A stretch of DNA of 64,000 bases from Centroberyx gerrardi (Eukaryota > Chordata > Actinopteri > Beryciformes > Berycidae), in the NCBI RefSeq assembly GCF_048128805.1, contig NC_136002.1:27614602-27678601 (forward strand), given 5' to 3'. Below, piece after piece: positions 11,878 through 25,100 of the stretch. The notes under the pieces are model-generated. The model was not told where the DNA came from and did no database searches. It saw only the letters and a program-made list of their open reading frames with translations. A program made the position numbers and the translations under genes. Position 1 is the first letter of the stretch. Every line of letters begins with the position of its first letter.

Positions 11878-13179
11878 TTCCCATATCAGCTTTGCTTTTG
11901 ATAAATCCCGAACCCAGCGCTCAGTGTGGAACCGTGTGTGTATGTACCATCATTTTTGTACATGAGATCCCTTGGAAATAAACACCCTCCTGGCTCAATG
12001 CCATTTTAAACTAGAAAGCATGCCTTGGGCTTAGCTATGAAATTTTCATTGAATAAATTCACACGCTGCTCCACTGCTGACACAACACGCCAAAGTATTA
12101 CATGAACACCTGATGAAAGCCGGCATATGGATTCAATCAGTATTCAATAGTGTGCCATGTACAGTAGCTGTTAGGAGACTCGCTCAGGTGGGATGAATGT
12201 TTTATAAATTGGGCTTGATGTAAAATGTTACCTGAGTGGGTATTGCTGCCACAATCAAGCGCTCCTGTCCCCATTGTTTTGACACTCGGTTCTTGATTGC
12301 TATAGCTCTGAAAATGACTCCTCAATAAAACGATGTGGCTTGAGCTAACATTACAGCTTTCTACAATGTTAATACAATTGCCAGCAAGTAGAACTACATC
12401 CTGTAATGAGATATCAAACCACTAGCTGTGACTAACATCCACTCACATTGATGGCACGTCCAATTCAACAGAAAAATCCACCTTTTAAACAATTTAACAG
12501 TATTAAAATGGCCTTGGTGTACCTTGCACCTGCATTTCTGGGTCTGATATTGTTGCTTGGTGGTGTCATTTTTTTTTTCATTCCCATCACGTCGAGATAT
12601 TTCCAGCGCAGCTATGATGGAGTTTAATAGCAGCTAAATTTTCAGCAATCTAAAACATCAACGGTAAACATCAGGCTTTGATGTCAGCCGCTCGGAATCA
12701 AAGAAAGAGCAATGGCTGCTCTCTAGACTCACCATTTTGCACCATTTGGAGTAAAAGGTGCTACTCTCGATCTCTGGGGGCTGTTGAAAGGCATTCTGGG
12801 AAATATAGGAAATCAGTAACTGAAGTAGAAGAAGAAGAAGAAGAGGCAGGTTGAGGGAAAGTGGGCACACCAAAAAAGTTAATTAAATCATCAAAGTAAA
12901 TTGATATTTAGCAGTGAAAGAGTATTCAAGAGTGGATTTTTCCTTTAAAACTTCAATTAACTAACCTAGCTGACATCATGGGAAAATAACAAGAGCAGGG
13001 GAACCCAAACTAGCATCCGTCAGTCAGCAAGCTAATATTAGTCATAACATTACTTGTGTTTTACATCTGTTTTGTCTTTGGCTGAATTCTGTAGCTCAGA
13101 CTCTCATTTTTCAGACTTCAGTTTGAAAGACAGCGTAGCCTTTGCTGTTTTATTCTGTAGTTTCTGTTTTTCTGCATTA
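11878..13179. other. Intergenic DNA, nothing recognisable
   Basis: Unique-looking AT-rich sequence. A (GAA)n tract lies at about 12,826-12,843. No supported coding exon. Confidence 0.5.
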
Positions 13180-13185
13180 AGGGTG

Positions 13186-13530
13186 AGATCGATATATTGG
13201 GCCAGTATTGGCCTTTTATTAAAAAAAAGACCAAATAAATATAAAATCGTCTACTGCGGATATGATGGAGGTTCCTCGCTGACAAAAAAACAGTCTGTTA
13301 AACCTGCAGTGAAATGCTATTTTCTTTGCACATTTTATTTATCCGTTCAACTGTTCAATTATGTTTTTTTTGTAAATTAATTCTTCATTTAAAACCACCA
13401 TACACTACCATGGAATAGGTGCAGTGGGTCACCCTGCCTTTCATTATTATTGGTTTTAAGTTTTAATGTCCCATGGTCGAAAATGCTGATATTGGCCTCA
13501 AAAAAACCCATGTTGGTCAAATCTGCATGT
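13186..13530. mobile_element. Palindromic MITE-like repeat
   Basis: The left side reads 'gggccagtattggcctttta'. The right side has 'aaaatgctgatattggcctc', an inverted partner of the same GATATTGGCC-type motif. This motif pair is frequent in fish repeats. No transposase is present and the borders are approximate. Confidence 0.4.
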
Positions 13531-13911
13531 CTGAATCGTCTGTTGCGAGTTTTGATAATGTCAGAGGAAGTTTATACGATGTGCAAAGTTGTGGTCAGCA
13601 GGGCACACACATTTTATCTGACTTTCACACTTTCACCAGCGAGCTAATCATAAAATTGTGTGTGGGAGGTCAGCAGCACGGACTCTGCTGTGGTATCTAG
13701 CAGGGAATATTCAAACGGTCAGTTCCAGCCTAAAATCGGCCTAAAATCCTCCTACTGCCTCCTTTTCATGCTCGTTCTGTGTCTGCTTATATGCTTACGT
13801 CATTCACCCAGCTGTTTTTTTTTCTATTTTTCATTTTATATCAAAAAATTTCAAAATGTTGCTTTTTGTGATTTTGAGCATATGTATGAGGAATCTAGAG
13901 CATATGAATAG

Positions 13912-16900
13912 GGTATAAGAAACACTATTCCAGCAAAAAAAACAAAAAAAAAAAACAGCTTGGAAATCATTTCATTTAAGCAATTACAACAATTCAATTG
14001 AGATCAAAAGCTCCTGCATCTGTATTTGACCCCGCTCTCACGCCTGTGTGAATGAGCAGCCCTCCCACTGAATATAGGCGAGTGTTTATCATTTTCAAAG
14101 GCAAAATTTTCGGGTAAATCCTCCACTTTCCCTCGCCGAGAGTGAAACCCAACAGTGGAACCTGGGTGTCTGTCAGCTCTGCCTCCTCTGGGACTCTGAT
14201 GGGGCTGCAACTCTCCATGAACCCTTGTGAATTATTCATCAGCACATATAATGTTGGCAAATTATTTTATATGGTGGGGAAAGATTCATCTTAGGAGCAG
14301 GAATTGGGAAGGGAGAAGCTAATGTGTTTATTATGCCAAGATAATGGCATGAAATGGAGGCCAGGGGTGGAGAATTTGGAGAAGTGTTTATACTTTATAT
14401 TCATTGGAGGGTAGCATCTGAATGCCTTGTGGTCACATGATGGCAGATGTCTTTTGGATGCAATTTGTTGGCGTTAGTGTGTGTGTGTGTGCATGCGTGT
14501 GTGTGTGTGTGTGCATGCAGTCACATGACGGCAGATGTCTTAGATGCATTGTGTGGCGTTTGTGCATGCACGTCCTCCTCTGTGTTTATGTAACATATAG
14601 ATTTGCCTAGTCTAGGTTCCAGTGCAGAACCAATGTTGCTCTGCCTTTATGGCTGTTGCTGAAAACAGAATTCAATAAGCATTACCCAGGCACTTCTCTC
14701 TGAGTGGCAGAAAACACCATTAGCGGGAGAGGGAAGGTTGCTTTATTACTGCCGTTTGCCTTGCTTAGCTGGGAAAGGCCAAGATCCATCCTCACATTGC
14801 TAATATCAGCGCCATAATGACATTGCACTATCAAGAAGATAGGCTGCATTTGAACTGAAGGCGGACTGCTGTGTTGAAAGGAGAGACAGGAACTCCATAC
14901 AGATATGTCAGCCTGTCAGTGGAGGGATGGGCTCTTTGCACTTCAGCTATCTGGAAATAAAAGCGTTTGTTTTTGTTTTTTTCCCCCGACGGTTCACCGT
15001 TACGTCGACACTTTTTGATGCACCTTTTGATTGATGTTTGCACTTGATCCAAGCTTTGCCAGAGCGATCTCCGCTTCTGTGACCAGTTTGAGGGACACCT
15101 GCACGTTAACAGTATTCATGAGTTCCTTTTACTGCGGCCAAATAGACTACTTTTGTCTTAGCGGAGTAAAGACTGTTTGGATTTCCACCACAGCCTTCAA
15201 TATAATGCTTGAATGCTGAATACAGGACATTTCTGGCTGGTAATATATTCATATTGTGCTACAGCAATGTGTCTCTCCTTTGCCTTTCATAAATTGGGGT
15301 CAGGTGATATCTGTCACAGCAGAGAATGTGCTTAGTGCTGACAAAGTCATGTTGACATTTTTTGGAGAGGAAAGCACAAAAATAAAAAAATAAAATAGTC
15401 TCCCAGGAGGCAGGGAGGAGAAGAAATTAAATTGCCTCTCCACAGCTCCTGTTAAGAATGAAAACCAATCAGCCACCCTTCAATTCACACTCACAGCTCC
15501 ACAAAGATTGAGAGGAATATTGACATTAGTATTAACAAATGCACTGTCCTTTTCAGGCCTCACGCTGTGCGGCTAGTTGCAACTGTACTGATAAGATTTT
15601 TTTTTTTTTTCCCCTCATTGACGACACAGTTTAAACCTGATGGATTCATGGGTATTTTACAAATATGGCTATTAGTTATGCTTGAATAGGCCTGTGTGTA
15701 TTGTGAAACCGAATAAATGGAAGACCCCTGCCCCCCATGCATAAAACATGTGTCAATATTCTTCAAATTCCTGCATTTGAAAGTAGACAAACCCTTTGCT
15801 TGTGTAAACCAAGAAATGTGTCGACCGCGCAGCTATGAGTAGGATGTTCTCATAAAAACAGTTGTGATGACTCTCTCTAATTCTAGCAGGAAAAAAAAAA
15901 AACAATCTGTCAGCACTATTAACAGTATCCCCAATGGTGAGCTTTGTGCTTTTGTTTGGCCTAATTTGGGAGTTTTCAGGCTCGGTTCCCTGTGAAATCC
16001 CTCCCAGTAACCTGAGTATTCTATTCAAAGCAGTGGGAAGGAGAAATAATGAATATATGGACAGAAAGCCAAGTCACGGGGGCTTGAGAACGCACTAGTG
16101 GTATAATTATTACAGTTAATTTAACAATGATAAACTCAGAGAAAATCCTACACGGCTCGTATTGCTTGATGGTCAATATCTGGGTCATTATGTTTGTTGT
16201 GCAGAGGACTTGGAGTTAGTGTGCAGATGGGAGCAATGAGCTAGTGTAAGCAGTTCTGCTGGAAACATATTAATTGGTGCTTAACAACCTATTTTACAAT
16301 TAGGAATTACTTCAAACTGAATAGCACAAGCCGAGAACAGCCGATGTTAAGAGGAATGAACCGAAAAGGCATATCGTTTAAATTAAAAATGTAATTGTCC
16401 GTGGGACTTTTAGGTTTAAATCTGTTCTAAAAGACTCCGGGATAGAGTCACACAACACAACTGCTGACAAAGATGTTTTCACGGCAATATTTAGCCGGAG
16501 GTGTCACGCTCCTATGTGCCAGAACAAAGATTAGTCAAGTGCAGAGTCGGAGCAACGTAAACCAAGAGATGTCCCGCAATGCCTCCTGCTCTTTTTTACT
16601 TGTGTTTTTTAAACTTCGAATAAAGGTGTAACGAAGCTGTTACATGTTGATTGGCCACTCGGAAATGTGTCATGATTGATATTTGCACATGAGAAATGTG
16701 AAAAAAAAAAAAGATATGTTACCAACAACTGCTTGGTTACAGTGATGACTCCATTAGCATTGCTGGGTAAAGATCTGTGACCAATTAATCCCCCAAAAAC
16801 GTCACATTTTTATACAGGCTGAACAGTCCTCACAATAACTGCCCTCAATGGGAGTCAAGATCTCCGCTGCTCATTTTGATTTGATGTTTTGTTTTGAGTA

Positions 16901-19421
16901 AACCAATTTAATTTTGTTGTCTGAGTCAATTTCTGGGACACCGGAGAATTCGCCGGCTGCGATTTGACGGGGATCCGCAGCCTGGACGTGGTGCGAGGAG
17001 ACCTCAAGGTTCGCAGAACACTTTGTACACAAATCTCATCATCACGCTCATTTGGGAGAGGTTTCGGCAAACTGCGGGCACAGACAGTTGTTTATGCCGA
17101 ATAATAATTGAGATGTCATGTCGTGCTTGTTATCTGCCGCACTAGCTAAAGGGAGACGGCAAAGATAAGAACCCGTTTTCTGCCGTATTTATGAAATTGA
17201 TACTAGAAATGGACAGACTTGAAGTAGTTCCCTCGAGCTGAAACGGTCGGTTTTAGAAGCGCGGCTCTGCATAACACGCTCTTGTGCCGCGTTAACGACC
17301 AAATAGGGATGTGAAAAGGCTCTATTCCTCTTTTGTCAAGCCAACTTAGCAACCTCACTTGAACTTGCTAACATTGCACAAGTCATCGAAAGTCCTCTTG
17401 AGATTGCAGCGCCTAACTTGCTGCAAGGACTTGACTGAAAGCACCGATCCCCGAGGTACTTTGCATGATTCCAGAGTGAGCTAACGATGGGATGTAGGAG
17501 GAGGAGGAGGAGGAGGAGGAGGAGGAGGAGGAGGAGGAGGAGGAGGAGGAGGAGGGGGGGGGGAGCTGGTGTCTAATCATAGATCAAGCAACTTAAACAA
17601 GTACTGCACCGGAGTGCTTGTCAATCATAATTGATCTTGAGTAGCGGGGGCGGTGGGAGCTGAGGATGAAGACGTGGAGAGAGGGCAAGGGAAGACAGAG
17701 AGGGAGAGAGAGAGAGAGAGAGAGAGCATCTTCCCTGGAGGCTACAAGCACCTTTTAAGAAGCTGAGGCCCGGCGGACTCCTACGCCTTTTCCCAGCTTG
17801 AAGATCAAACCTCATTCCTCCTGCCCCTCCATCTCTCTCCTCGTCTTCCTTATCAAAATTCCTCTTCATTACAATCAGCGAGAAAGACTCTCTTTAACCG
17901 CTGGAAATGAGCGCCGAGCATAAAAACCACATGGACAGACTTCTGTTGAGAATGGAGTCTGAAGTCACGGGGGGGCATGAGGGGAAATAAAGGATAGACG
18001 CAGACACTGATTCCCTTTTCTCTGCATATTGCAATTTCCGCTATTTTTGAGCGAGAGGATGCCTTGTACAAATGCATTAGCAGCACGAACATAACTGCTT
18101 TTGTTATGCAGTAAATAGTCTGGTGAAAATAAAAGCTTATTATCATAAACTAGAGATCTTATGCTGTCACTGTAATTATCTTTTAGAGAATCTGTCAGTG
18201 GCTTTTTACTCCCTGGCCTAGTTTTTGCCCGACAGACTCTTCCAGTAGAGGAGGGGTAATGTGTCACTGTGCAATTTGAGGTAAATGGCAATACTGTTAA
18301 ATTAATATCTATGCGAGGGGCAGAATGAAGCAAACATGATGATAGCTAAGGATGAGATGAAAGGAGATCCTTATGGAAATGACTTCTTTACATGTGCATT
18401 CAGCTTTTCTTTTTCTCTGCTGGACACGCATGTGCTAAAGGAAAATCCTAATATTGGCTATTTTGTTCATTCCTCTTCTTCATTGCCTCTGCCTCAGATC
18501 TTTTTTTTTTTTGTGACTCTGGCTAATACATAAAGCATAAAATAGAAGTGTGCACATCCAACCCAAATCGGGCTCAGGTGCAAGTTAAATCCACACACTG
18601 AATTTTAAGCTCCCAGCAAGTTTATTACAACATTTCGACTGACAAGATCTTCATCAGGCAATCACCCATGTGCAGAAAATATGAGGTAGATATAGTCAGA
18701 CAGGCATTGACATCACCATTACAGTCAATCAGGTAAATGCAGGCTATATTACCCCGAAGTGAACAAGTACAATAATACATAAAGCGTGCCATGAGATGTG
18801 CAGTATCGAATTTACATCACCTTCGACTGCTCAAACGATCCCATTCACTTTGAAACTCCATCAATCTGGAGTCAGTTTGAAATTCTGGATAAGAAACATC
18901 ATATTTGTTTTTTTTGTTTCAGCAAATAGCTTTCTTCTTCCTTTCCTGTAATTACAAACAGCAGGTTTCTGGAGAAGAAGACGAATCAATGTGTGATGCT
19001 GCTGTTGATTGCTTTTAGCATTAATTTCACATTTTTTTACCAAAACAACAGAACTGTGTGTGCCAACACTTATGATTCATCCTGGATAAGATGTTTTCAG
19101 AATTTGCAAGTCAAAGGGAACCTTGCACTAAAATACATGTCTAAGTCATAGAAACTGGAAGACAGAAATCAGCCGAAAACACCAGTATTTTCTCTCAAAC
19201 TGAAAGGGCTCTAGTAGGAGCTACAGTTGTATACCATGTGCTTTTTCTGCTGCTAATCAGGGTGGGAAATCAACAGCAGCCACCAGGCAAATGCTGGTGA
19301 AGTTTGGCAGCGGCTTTACTCTTGCAGCTATTTTGGCAGGTAGCCAGCGAGGGTTGAAGGTTCTTTTCTGATCCAAGAGTCATATAATGCAGCTGGTAAA
19401 ATTTGGAGTCTACCAGCCAAT
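13912..19421. other. Long intergenic stretch, possible conserved non-coding DNA
   Basis: No supported gene. A (TG)n tract lies at about 14,477-14,513, and several T- or A-runs are present. The block 14,640-16,400 and the block 16,420-17,480 look unique and are not obviously repeat-derived. A short motif at 18,622-18,664 ('acatttcgactgacaagatc' then 'ttcatcaggca') resembles the fish repeat also seen near 45,700. Whether any of this is conserved enhancer sequence cannot be judged without other genomes. Confidence 0.45.
17496..17563. repeat. (GGA)n microsatellite
   Basis: About 20 uninterrupted AGG/GGA triplets ending in a G-run. A (GA)n tract follows at 17,701-17,727. The tract is purine-rich on the plus strand. 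Confidence 0.95.
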
Positions 19422-19429
19422 GTGGCCGG

Positions 19430-19726
19430 TAGGGATGGAACAACATGAAATTCAATATATCGCAGTGTAGTAATCACAAATGAGACAGATTGACCATCAC
19501 AATTTCACAAGCTCTCCATCCAAATGATATTATTTGCACTTTGTAATGACATTTTGACATTTCTAGCAAGCCGGTACCATCGCTAGAAAGATTTGTGTCA
19601 GAAATAAACATAATTATGCACAGTCATACTTTGTCATTGAACTACATCGTATCGTGGTTGTATTGAATCATGAACCCCATATTGCGTATCATCCTATCAT
19701 GAGGTAAGCATACTGTCCCATCCCTA
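19430..19726. mobile_element. hAT-type MITE with 8-base target duplication
   Basis: The left end begins 'tagggatgg' and the right end finishes 'ccatcccta', a perfect 9-base inverted pair. Immediate flanks are GTGGCCGG (19,422-19,429) and GTGGCCAG (19,727-19,734), an 8-base target-site duplication with one change. Eight-base duplications are typical of hAT elements. The 297-base interior has no transposase and carries the 'atcgtatcgtgg' motif common in such fish elements. Confidence 0.75.
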
Positions 19727-19734
19727 GTGGCCAG

Positions 19735-21826
19735 TGAGTAAAAAAAGCTGATTTCTTGCCTGATAATGCTCATATTTTGCAGAGAGCAGGTCACGGAGGG
19801 TTCATGTTTAAAGTGCATTGAGAAGTAGAACCGAGAAAAACAAACTGAGCTGCTGGTCGGTTGTCAGCCACCCAGAAAAGGACATTTAATTTCTGCCTTC
19901 CTCAGCTGAAACCCCCCCTGAATCAAATGACCAGTGGCAGGGATCATGGAGGATGTCTTTTGTGAAAGAGTAATGGTGTTGCAGCATAAACAGAAAAAAA
20001 AAAAAAAAAAGTTCCTGCCAGTGTTACCCCCTCCCCAGTCTCACCTCCTGGTTAATTTCCTTGGAGCCGCAGGGCCAGCCGGTAGGGGGATTTGACGGAG
20101 GACTTCTGACAATCCTGAGGAGAGCTGACACCGAGAGCGCCAGTCACTCCATCGCTTGCGGCCAGATTGGAAGATGCTCAGCATGCAGAGAGCAGATGAG
20201 ACAAACCAGAGGAGCCAGGAGGGCTGTACGTGCAGAGCTGGCTAAGCCGGCCATGTCAGAGAGGGACTGTGTGAACATACACTGCCACACAGAGGCTGTA
20301 ACTCAAACCTCTGTCAGAACCTGCAACAACAGAAACCTGCGGCCGCTGTATCAGCTAACAAAGGAAAACCTGCCTCTTCTGCTTTTACATCATTCAGAAA
20401 TTCAAGATCCAACAATTAAATATCTGCAGGGACACCACACATCAGAGGTGAGTTGTGATATTGGGGAGATGGTTCAGTCAAATCCAGCACTGCAGTAATG
20501 TGTGTGTGTGTGTGTCACCTTCCCCTGATATCAAAGGCGATGTGCGCCCGGCAAGTGTGTAACGAACACCACTCTTTAGCTTTTTAATGGAGCCCCATTT
20601 GAAATGCGGCACCAGTTGGCAGCCTGCAGCTCAGATATTTTAGTCGTGTCTTTGTGACCTTTGTCAGCAGAATTTACATTTAAATTTCAATCATAAGCGA
20701 GCTCACTTTTCAAAAGTGAAATTCTGCGGCGAAATTCATGCTTCTCCACTCTATCCACAATTCAATGTTTCTGCCAGTTATAATATAAATGGGATGGAGG
20801 AATACGCATGCAGCCATTTTCCCCTATCAGTGTCAAATCGCAGCAGAGCATTCTTGAGTGGTGAGAGTACAATCCAGTGTTTGGTGCAGACGATTGTAAA
20901 GTATAGGCAAAGGAATAAAGACAGGCAGCCTCAAAGAACGGCATCGGGAGATGCTGAGGGTCTACAGGCAGAAGGGGGAAAACATGTCACTCAGTTGTTG
21001 AACATAAGACTCAAGTTGTTTGCGTCTGATGAATTTTTAGTGCTGTGTTGGAGGTTGGCAGATCACAATCTACATGTAAGGTGCTGCTTTGTATCCGCGA
21101 AGAAAGGCTAGACGAGAATCTTGAAAATTATTCGAAGGAATATTTTCCTTGTCGTATAAGTTGTGTTTTGTATGCAGCGTACAAACCGAAAATGCATCTA
21201 AAGATGGATAAAAGAGACCTTGATCTGCCAGACAGTCATAAAGCCACAGTCATTACATTCGTCGCCCAAGCCAAGGACAACTTTATCGTAAACCCACCCA
21301 GTATCTTAAAGCGTGCAGAAGCCATAAACTACACTTCAGTGAGAGGCTGAATGAGCCTTCCCTCTCTAGAGTAAATAACAGAAGTATTGAGTTTCCAGAC
21401 AGCACACCATTCCTGTCACGAGCAGCAGAGCTGGGCGTTGTTACAGTGTGTGAGACTCTGCCACAGTGGTTAATAAAACGCGGTCTTGGGATCCATAAGG
21501 GGTCACTCAGGGCTTCCCTTAGAGTCTCCAGGAAAATGAAGAATAGCCACATTTCTTCCTTTCTTTCTTTCTTTCTTTTTAACTGAAAACTTCCTCTACA
21601 AAAAAATCATCACAGTGAATGTAAAAGAACGGTTTTCTATCGTAGGGCTCATACTTGTTCCACAGTCGTCTCTCCACCTACTGTATAACAATTAGGCAAT
21701 TCCGTGCTGAGACAAAAATATTTTCAGACGCAGATCCCTGGTGGAATAAATCTCCTCAGATAGAGAGTTCACGGTTTAATTAAATCTGTTTGTGGGAGTT
21801 GAAAAGAAAATGTTTTAGACCTTCTG
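19735..21826. other. Intergenic DNA without a supported gene
   Basis: Open frames of 145 residues (20,061-20,498) and 131 residues (20,716-21,111) exist on the plus strand. Neither shows a domain, a convincing start or splice context, and both look like chance frames. A (TTTC)n tract is at about 21,557-21,580. Confidence 0.5.
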
Positions 21827-21834
21827 CTCTACTG

Positions 21835-22177
21835 CAGGGGCTCTCAAATGTCACAGACCCCAAAATGAATACACATCAGGCCATGGACCCCCATTTGACA
21901 ACATTTTGTCCCAGGGACGCCGCATAAATAGAAGATTTTTGTTGTTGCTGATTTCATATTGAATAGTATCACTGTCTACACTGTACAAGGGGAGATAACA
22001 GTGTGAGAATGAAAGTTAGGATTAGAATAGTCATTCCTATACATTCTCTAATAGGGGTAATTTCTAGTGAATTAAATTTTAATGAAATTAAACTATTGCT
22101 CATCTTGCCAGGGATGCCCTGGAACCCCCTGAAGGAGCCCTCTAGGGGGTCCCCAGACCCCACTTTGAGAACCTCTG
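21835..22177. mobile_element. hAT-type MITE with perfect 8-base target duplication
   Basis: The element begins 'caggggctctcaaatg' and ends 'ctttgagaacctctg', good terminal inverted repeats. It is flanked on both sides by CTCTACTG (21,827-21,834 and 22,178-22,185). The 343-base length, 8-base duplication and CAGRGG terminus all fit a non-autonomous hAT element. There is no transposase frame inside. Confidence 0.85.
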
Positions 22178-22185
22178 CTCTACTG

Positions 22186-25100
22186 TACCTGTGCAGCAAC
22201 ACATCCTCCTCGTTGGCCCCCCTCCTCTCAGCTAATCTGTTAGACTCAATTATTCATATTCCAACCTGATTAAGAGCTCTGGTTGTTTCACATTCAAATA
22301 GCAGTTAGCGTTGGTAACAGCACCCGTGGGGGCCTGAAGATGTCTCTCTCCATGTTCTGCGTCTATATATTCACACCTGGCTGCCAAGGTGAGAGAGCTG
22401 GAAAGACGGTGGAGTGGCTGTGTGTGGGAGTGAGAATGTGTCCGGCGCCGCCCCGGCCGCTGTTCCCTCCACTAATGGCGGCCATGTCCAGCCTCTGATT
22501 AATTAAACATCCCTTGGGGTCAGGGAGTCATGGAAGGTAATGTAATTTATCATCTGGCTCATGCGTAATGGAGTGTGGCCTGCTGCAGTCTCTCTCATTA
22601 AGAGTGATAAACTCAGTCATCGCATCCAAGGCCTCTCCACAATTCAACAAGGCCAGGGGAGACGCGGCACAGGGACACATCTTCTCAAAGCACCACTTCC
22701 ATTTGCTCCCACAGACCAAATGAACACGAGCCTAATTGCCACTCTGTCACCTTGAACCGAACAGAACAATAACATTTTTCCCTTAACTTTTGGTCAAAGA
22801 CTTGTTTATAATATAGTCTGCTGGTTTTTAGGAATGTTTTGCCTCCAGCGAAACTATTTATTATTATTATTCCTGTCTCAGAAAATTGTTTCTCTCTCTA
22901 CGCCTCATGTTCTGGTTAAGCAGCTCCAAAACTACAATTAGCCGTCTTCATCTGAGAGAGAGATGTACCAGCCTGAAGAAGCCGTCCAACTCCAATGACA
23001 CCACATTTAAATCCAGCAGCGGGCTGAAATAGTGCTCAGTGATGGGTTTTCACCGAATAACTTTTTTTGGATTTTTCAAGCATTGAAAACCTTATCTAAC
23101 ATGATGGAAATGTAACTTGATACTTCAGAGAACACAGGGGGATGAATTTGGACCAATATGATGTAACTATTACATGGGGAGAGACTTTGAAATCTCTTTG
23201 TTCTTAGTCTAATGATGAGATGTGAGAAAATCTCACCCTGGATGGTCGATTTTCCCAGATTGGTCTCATTTGCTTTAAGGATATCATCATTATCTGTTAT
23301 ATGGATTACCATGAATGTTTCTTACATGAGCAGCTTTGCTTTTATCATCTATGACGCATTTACCAGTTGGCAGGCGAGATATCAACAATGATAAAAATGT
23401 ATTTGTCAATTGTGCATTTTCTGTTTATATTTCAGTCTCTTCTCAATCCACTAATGTGAACATTAGTGGATTGGCTACTCAAATGCAACCGACTATCAGG
23501 CAGCAGCTCCCATGAAACTGATGATTTTGTTATTGTTGTTTTGCAGGGAGCAAAGGCAAAAACACGAAGCGTTAATTTTCAGGGTTCATTTGAAACATTA
23601 GCGCAGCAATGAGGAAGAGACCGACTCCCTAACACTCTGCAAATTAGTGCAGTCTGTGATCAGATTTTCCCTCTCGCCCCCCCGTCGGTAAATGCGGCAA
23701 CGTGACCCGAAGATCACGGCGCTGCTCATTGCCTGCCATTTCCCGGCTTCTCCTGCTGAGCTGCGGAGGCGTGGCCCGACTGCATTTCCCCCTGCTAGGC
23801 AGAGAACAGCCATGAGGCCCTGCAGCTATCCCCCTGCTGGAATATCAGAGCATCTGTCCCCCCTGCGGCTTGCCTTTCAAACGGAGCAAGGCCATCTTCT
23901 CCCAGCACCAGCATTTTTCAAAGGCAGAGCCAACGCTTGGGGAATATATTACCATTGCATCCCAAGCCCATCTGGTGGGAGCGACACCTGGGAGGGCGTT
24001 TTTCACTGATTCTCCAGCCCGCTCCGGGAGGGAAAGTCTTGGCCTGCAACACTAATAAAGAATTCCTCCGTCGTCATGAGTTGTTAATCCTTAAAATTCA
24101 GTTTCATGCACCTCCTTTTCACTGTCTTCCATAGCTGTGAGGAGTAAAGGTGATATTCCATACACTGATGCACAGCCACCCTTGTCACTCTGCTATATTG
24201 GGGTTTTTTTTTTCCCACCTTCCCCCCCCCCCCCCCCCCCCCCCCCCCACCTGTATCTGAATTCTGATATTAAAGTGCAAGGAAAGAACCCAGAACTATT
24301 TCCTGGTGGCCAATGCAATATTCACAGAGGAGCTGCAGTGAATAGGATGTTTGGTTCAGATTGGTTATAATTGGAAGAGGATGTAGTTGCTTGTTAAGTT
24401 ACCTCTAAGCAGGAACTTTATCTATTAGTCTAATAGGTCTTAAGACCCAGCAACTTTTCATTTAGAATAAATGACAATCAAAGGCAACAGGGAGTGAGGC
24501 TCCCGTATTCCTTTCAAATTAAATCCCCCTTTATTTTCTCTCCAAAGGTATTTTGGAAGGATTTGCCGATTTCTTGGTTCACATAGCTTTGATAAAAGGG
24601 GAAATTGGTTTCTTCATTATTCTAATCCATAGGGACACAACAGGTCTCTGATGGTCTTGACCTGGCCTTAGTAAACATTCAGGAAATGTTGTGCATCCTT
24701 AATGAAGGACAGAGAGAAAGAGGAGAAAAATCACCTCAGCACATCTTTTGTTGTCTTTTGGGAGAGAACAAATTAGCCTCATCATCAAATAAAAGATTTT
24801 GTAAAGGTGTGCATGTTAATTACAGGATGATGCACCCTGCACTTGAACACTGAAGGTACCCAGGTACCCTAAGAAGAATGACTTTCTCCGCGAACAGAAA
24901 GACTATGAGATAGAACGCTGATTGCCTATCGATTACCTCAACTGGAATAGAAATCATTTGTCTTATAATGCACATTGATTTATTTCTTTCCCTGCAATAC
25001 AGAAATGGGATAGAGCATTCTGCTCCACGTCCATACAGGTGCGCTGCAAGCTTTAGGAGCAGGAACCTCATAAGCACTGAGTCAGAGATGCTGGAATCCT

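Noticed and set aside
20061-20498. 145-codon open frame on the plus strand
   Set aside because: No domain, no repeat of known protein motifs, no splice context and unremarkable codon use. The length is within chance for a GC-richer patch.
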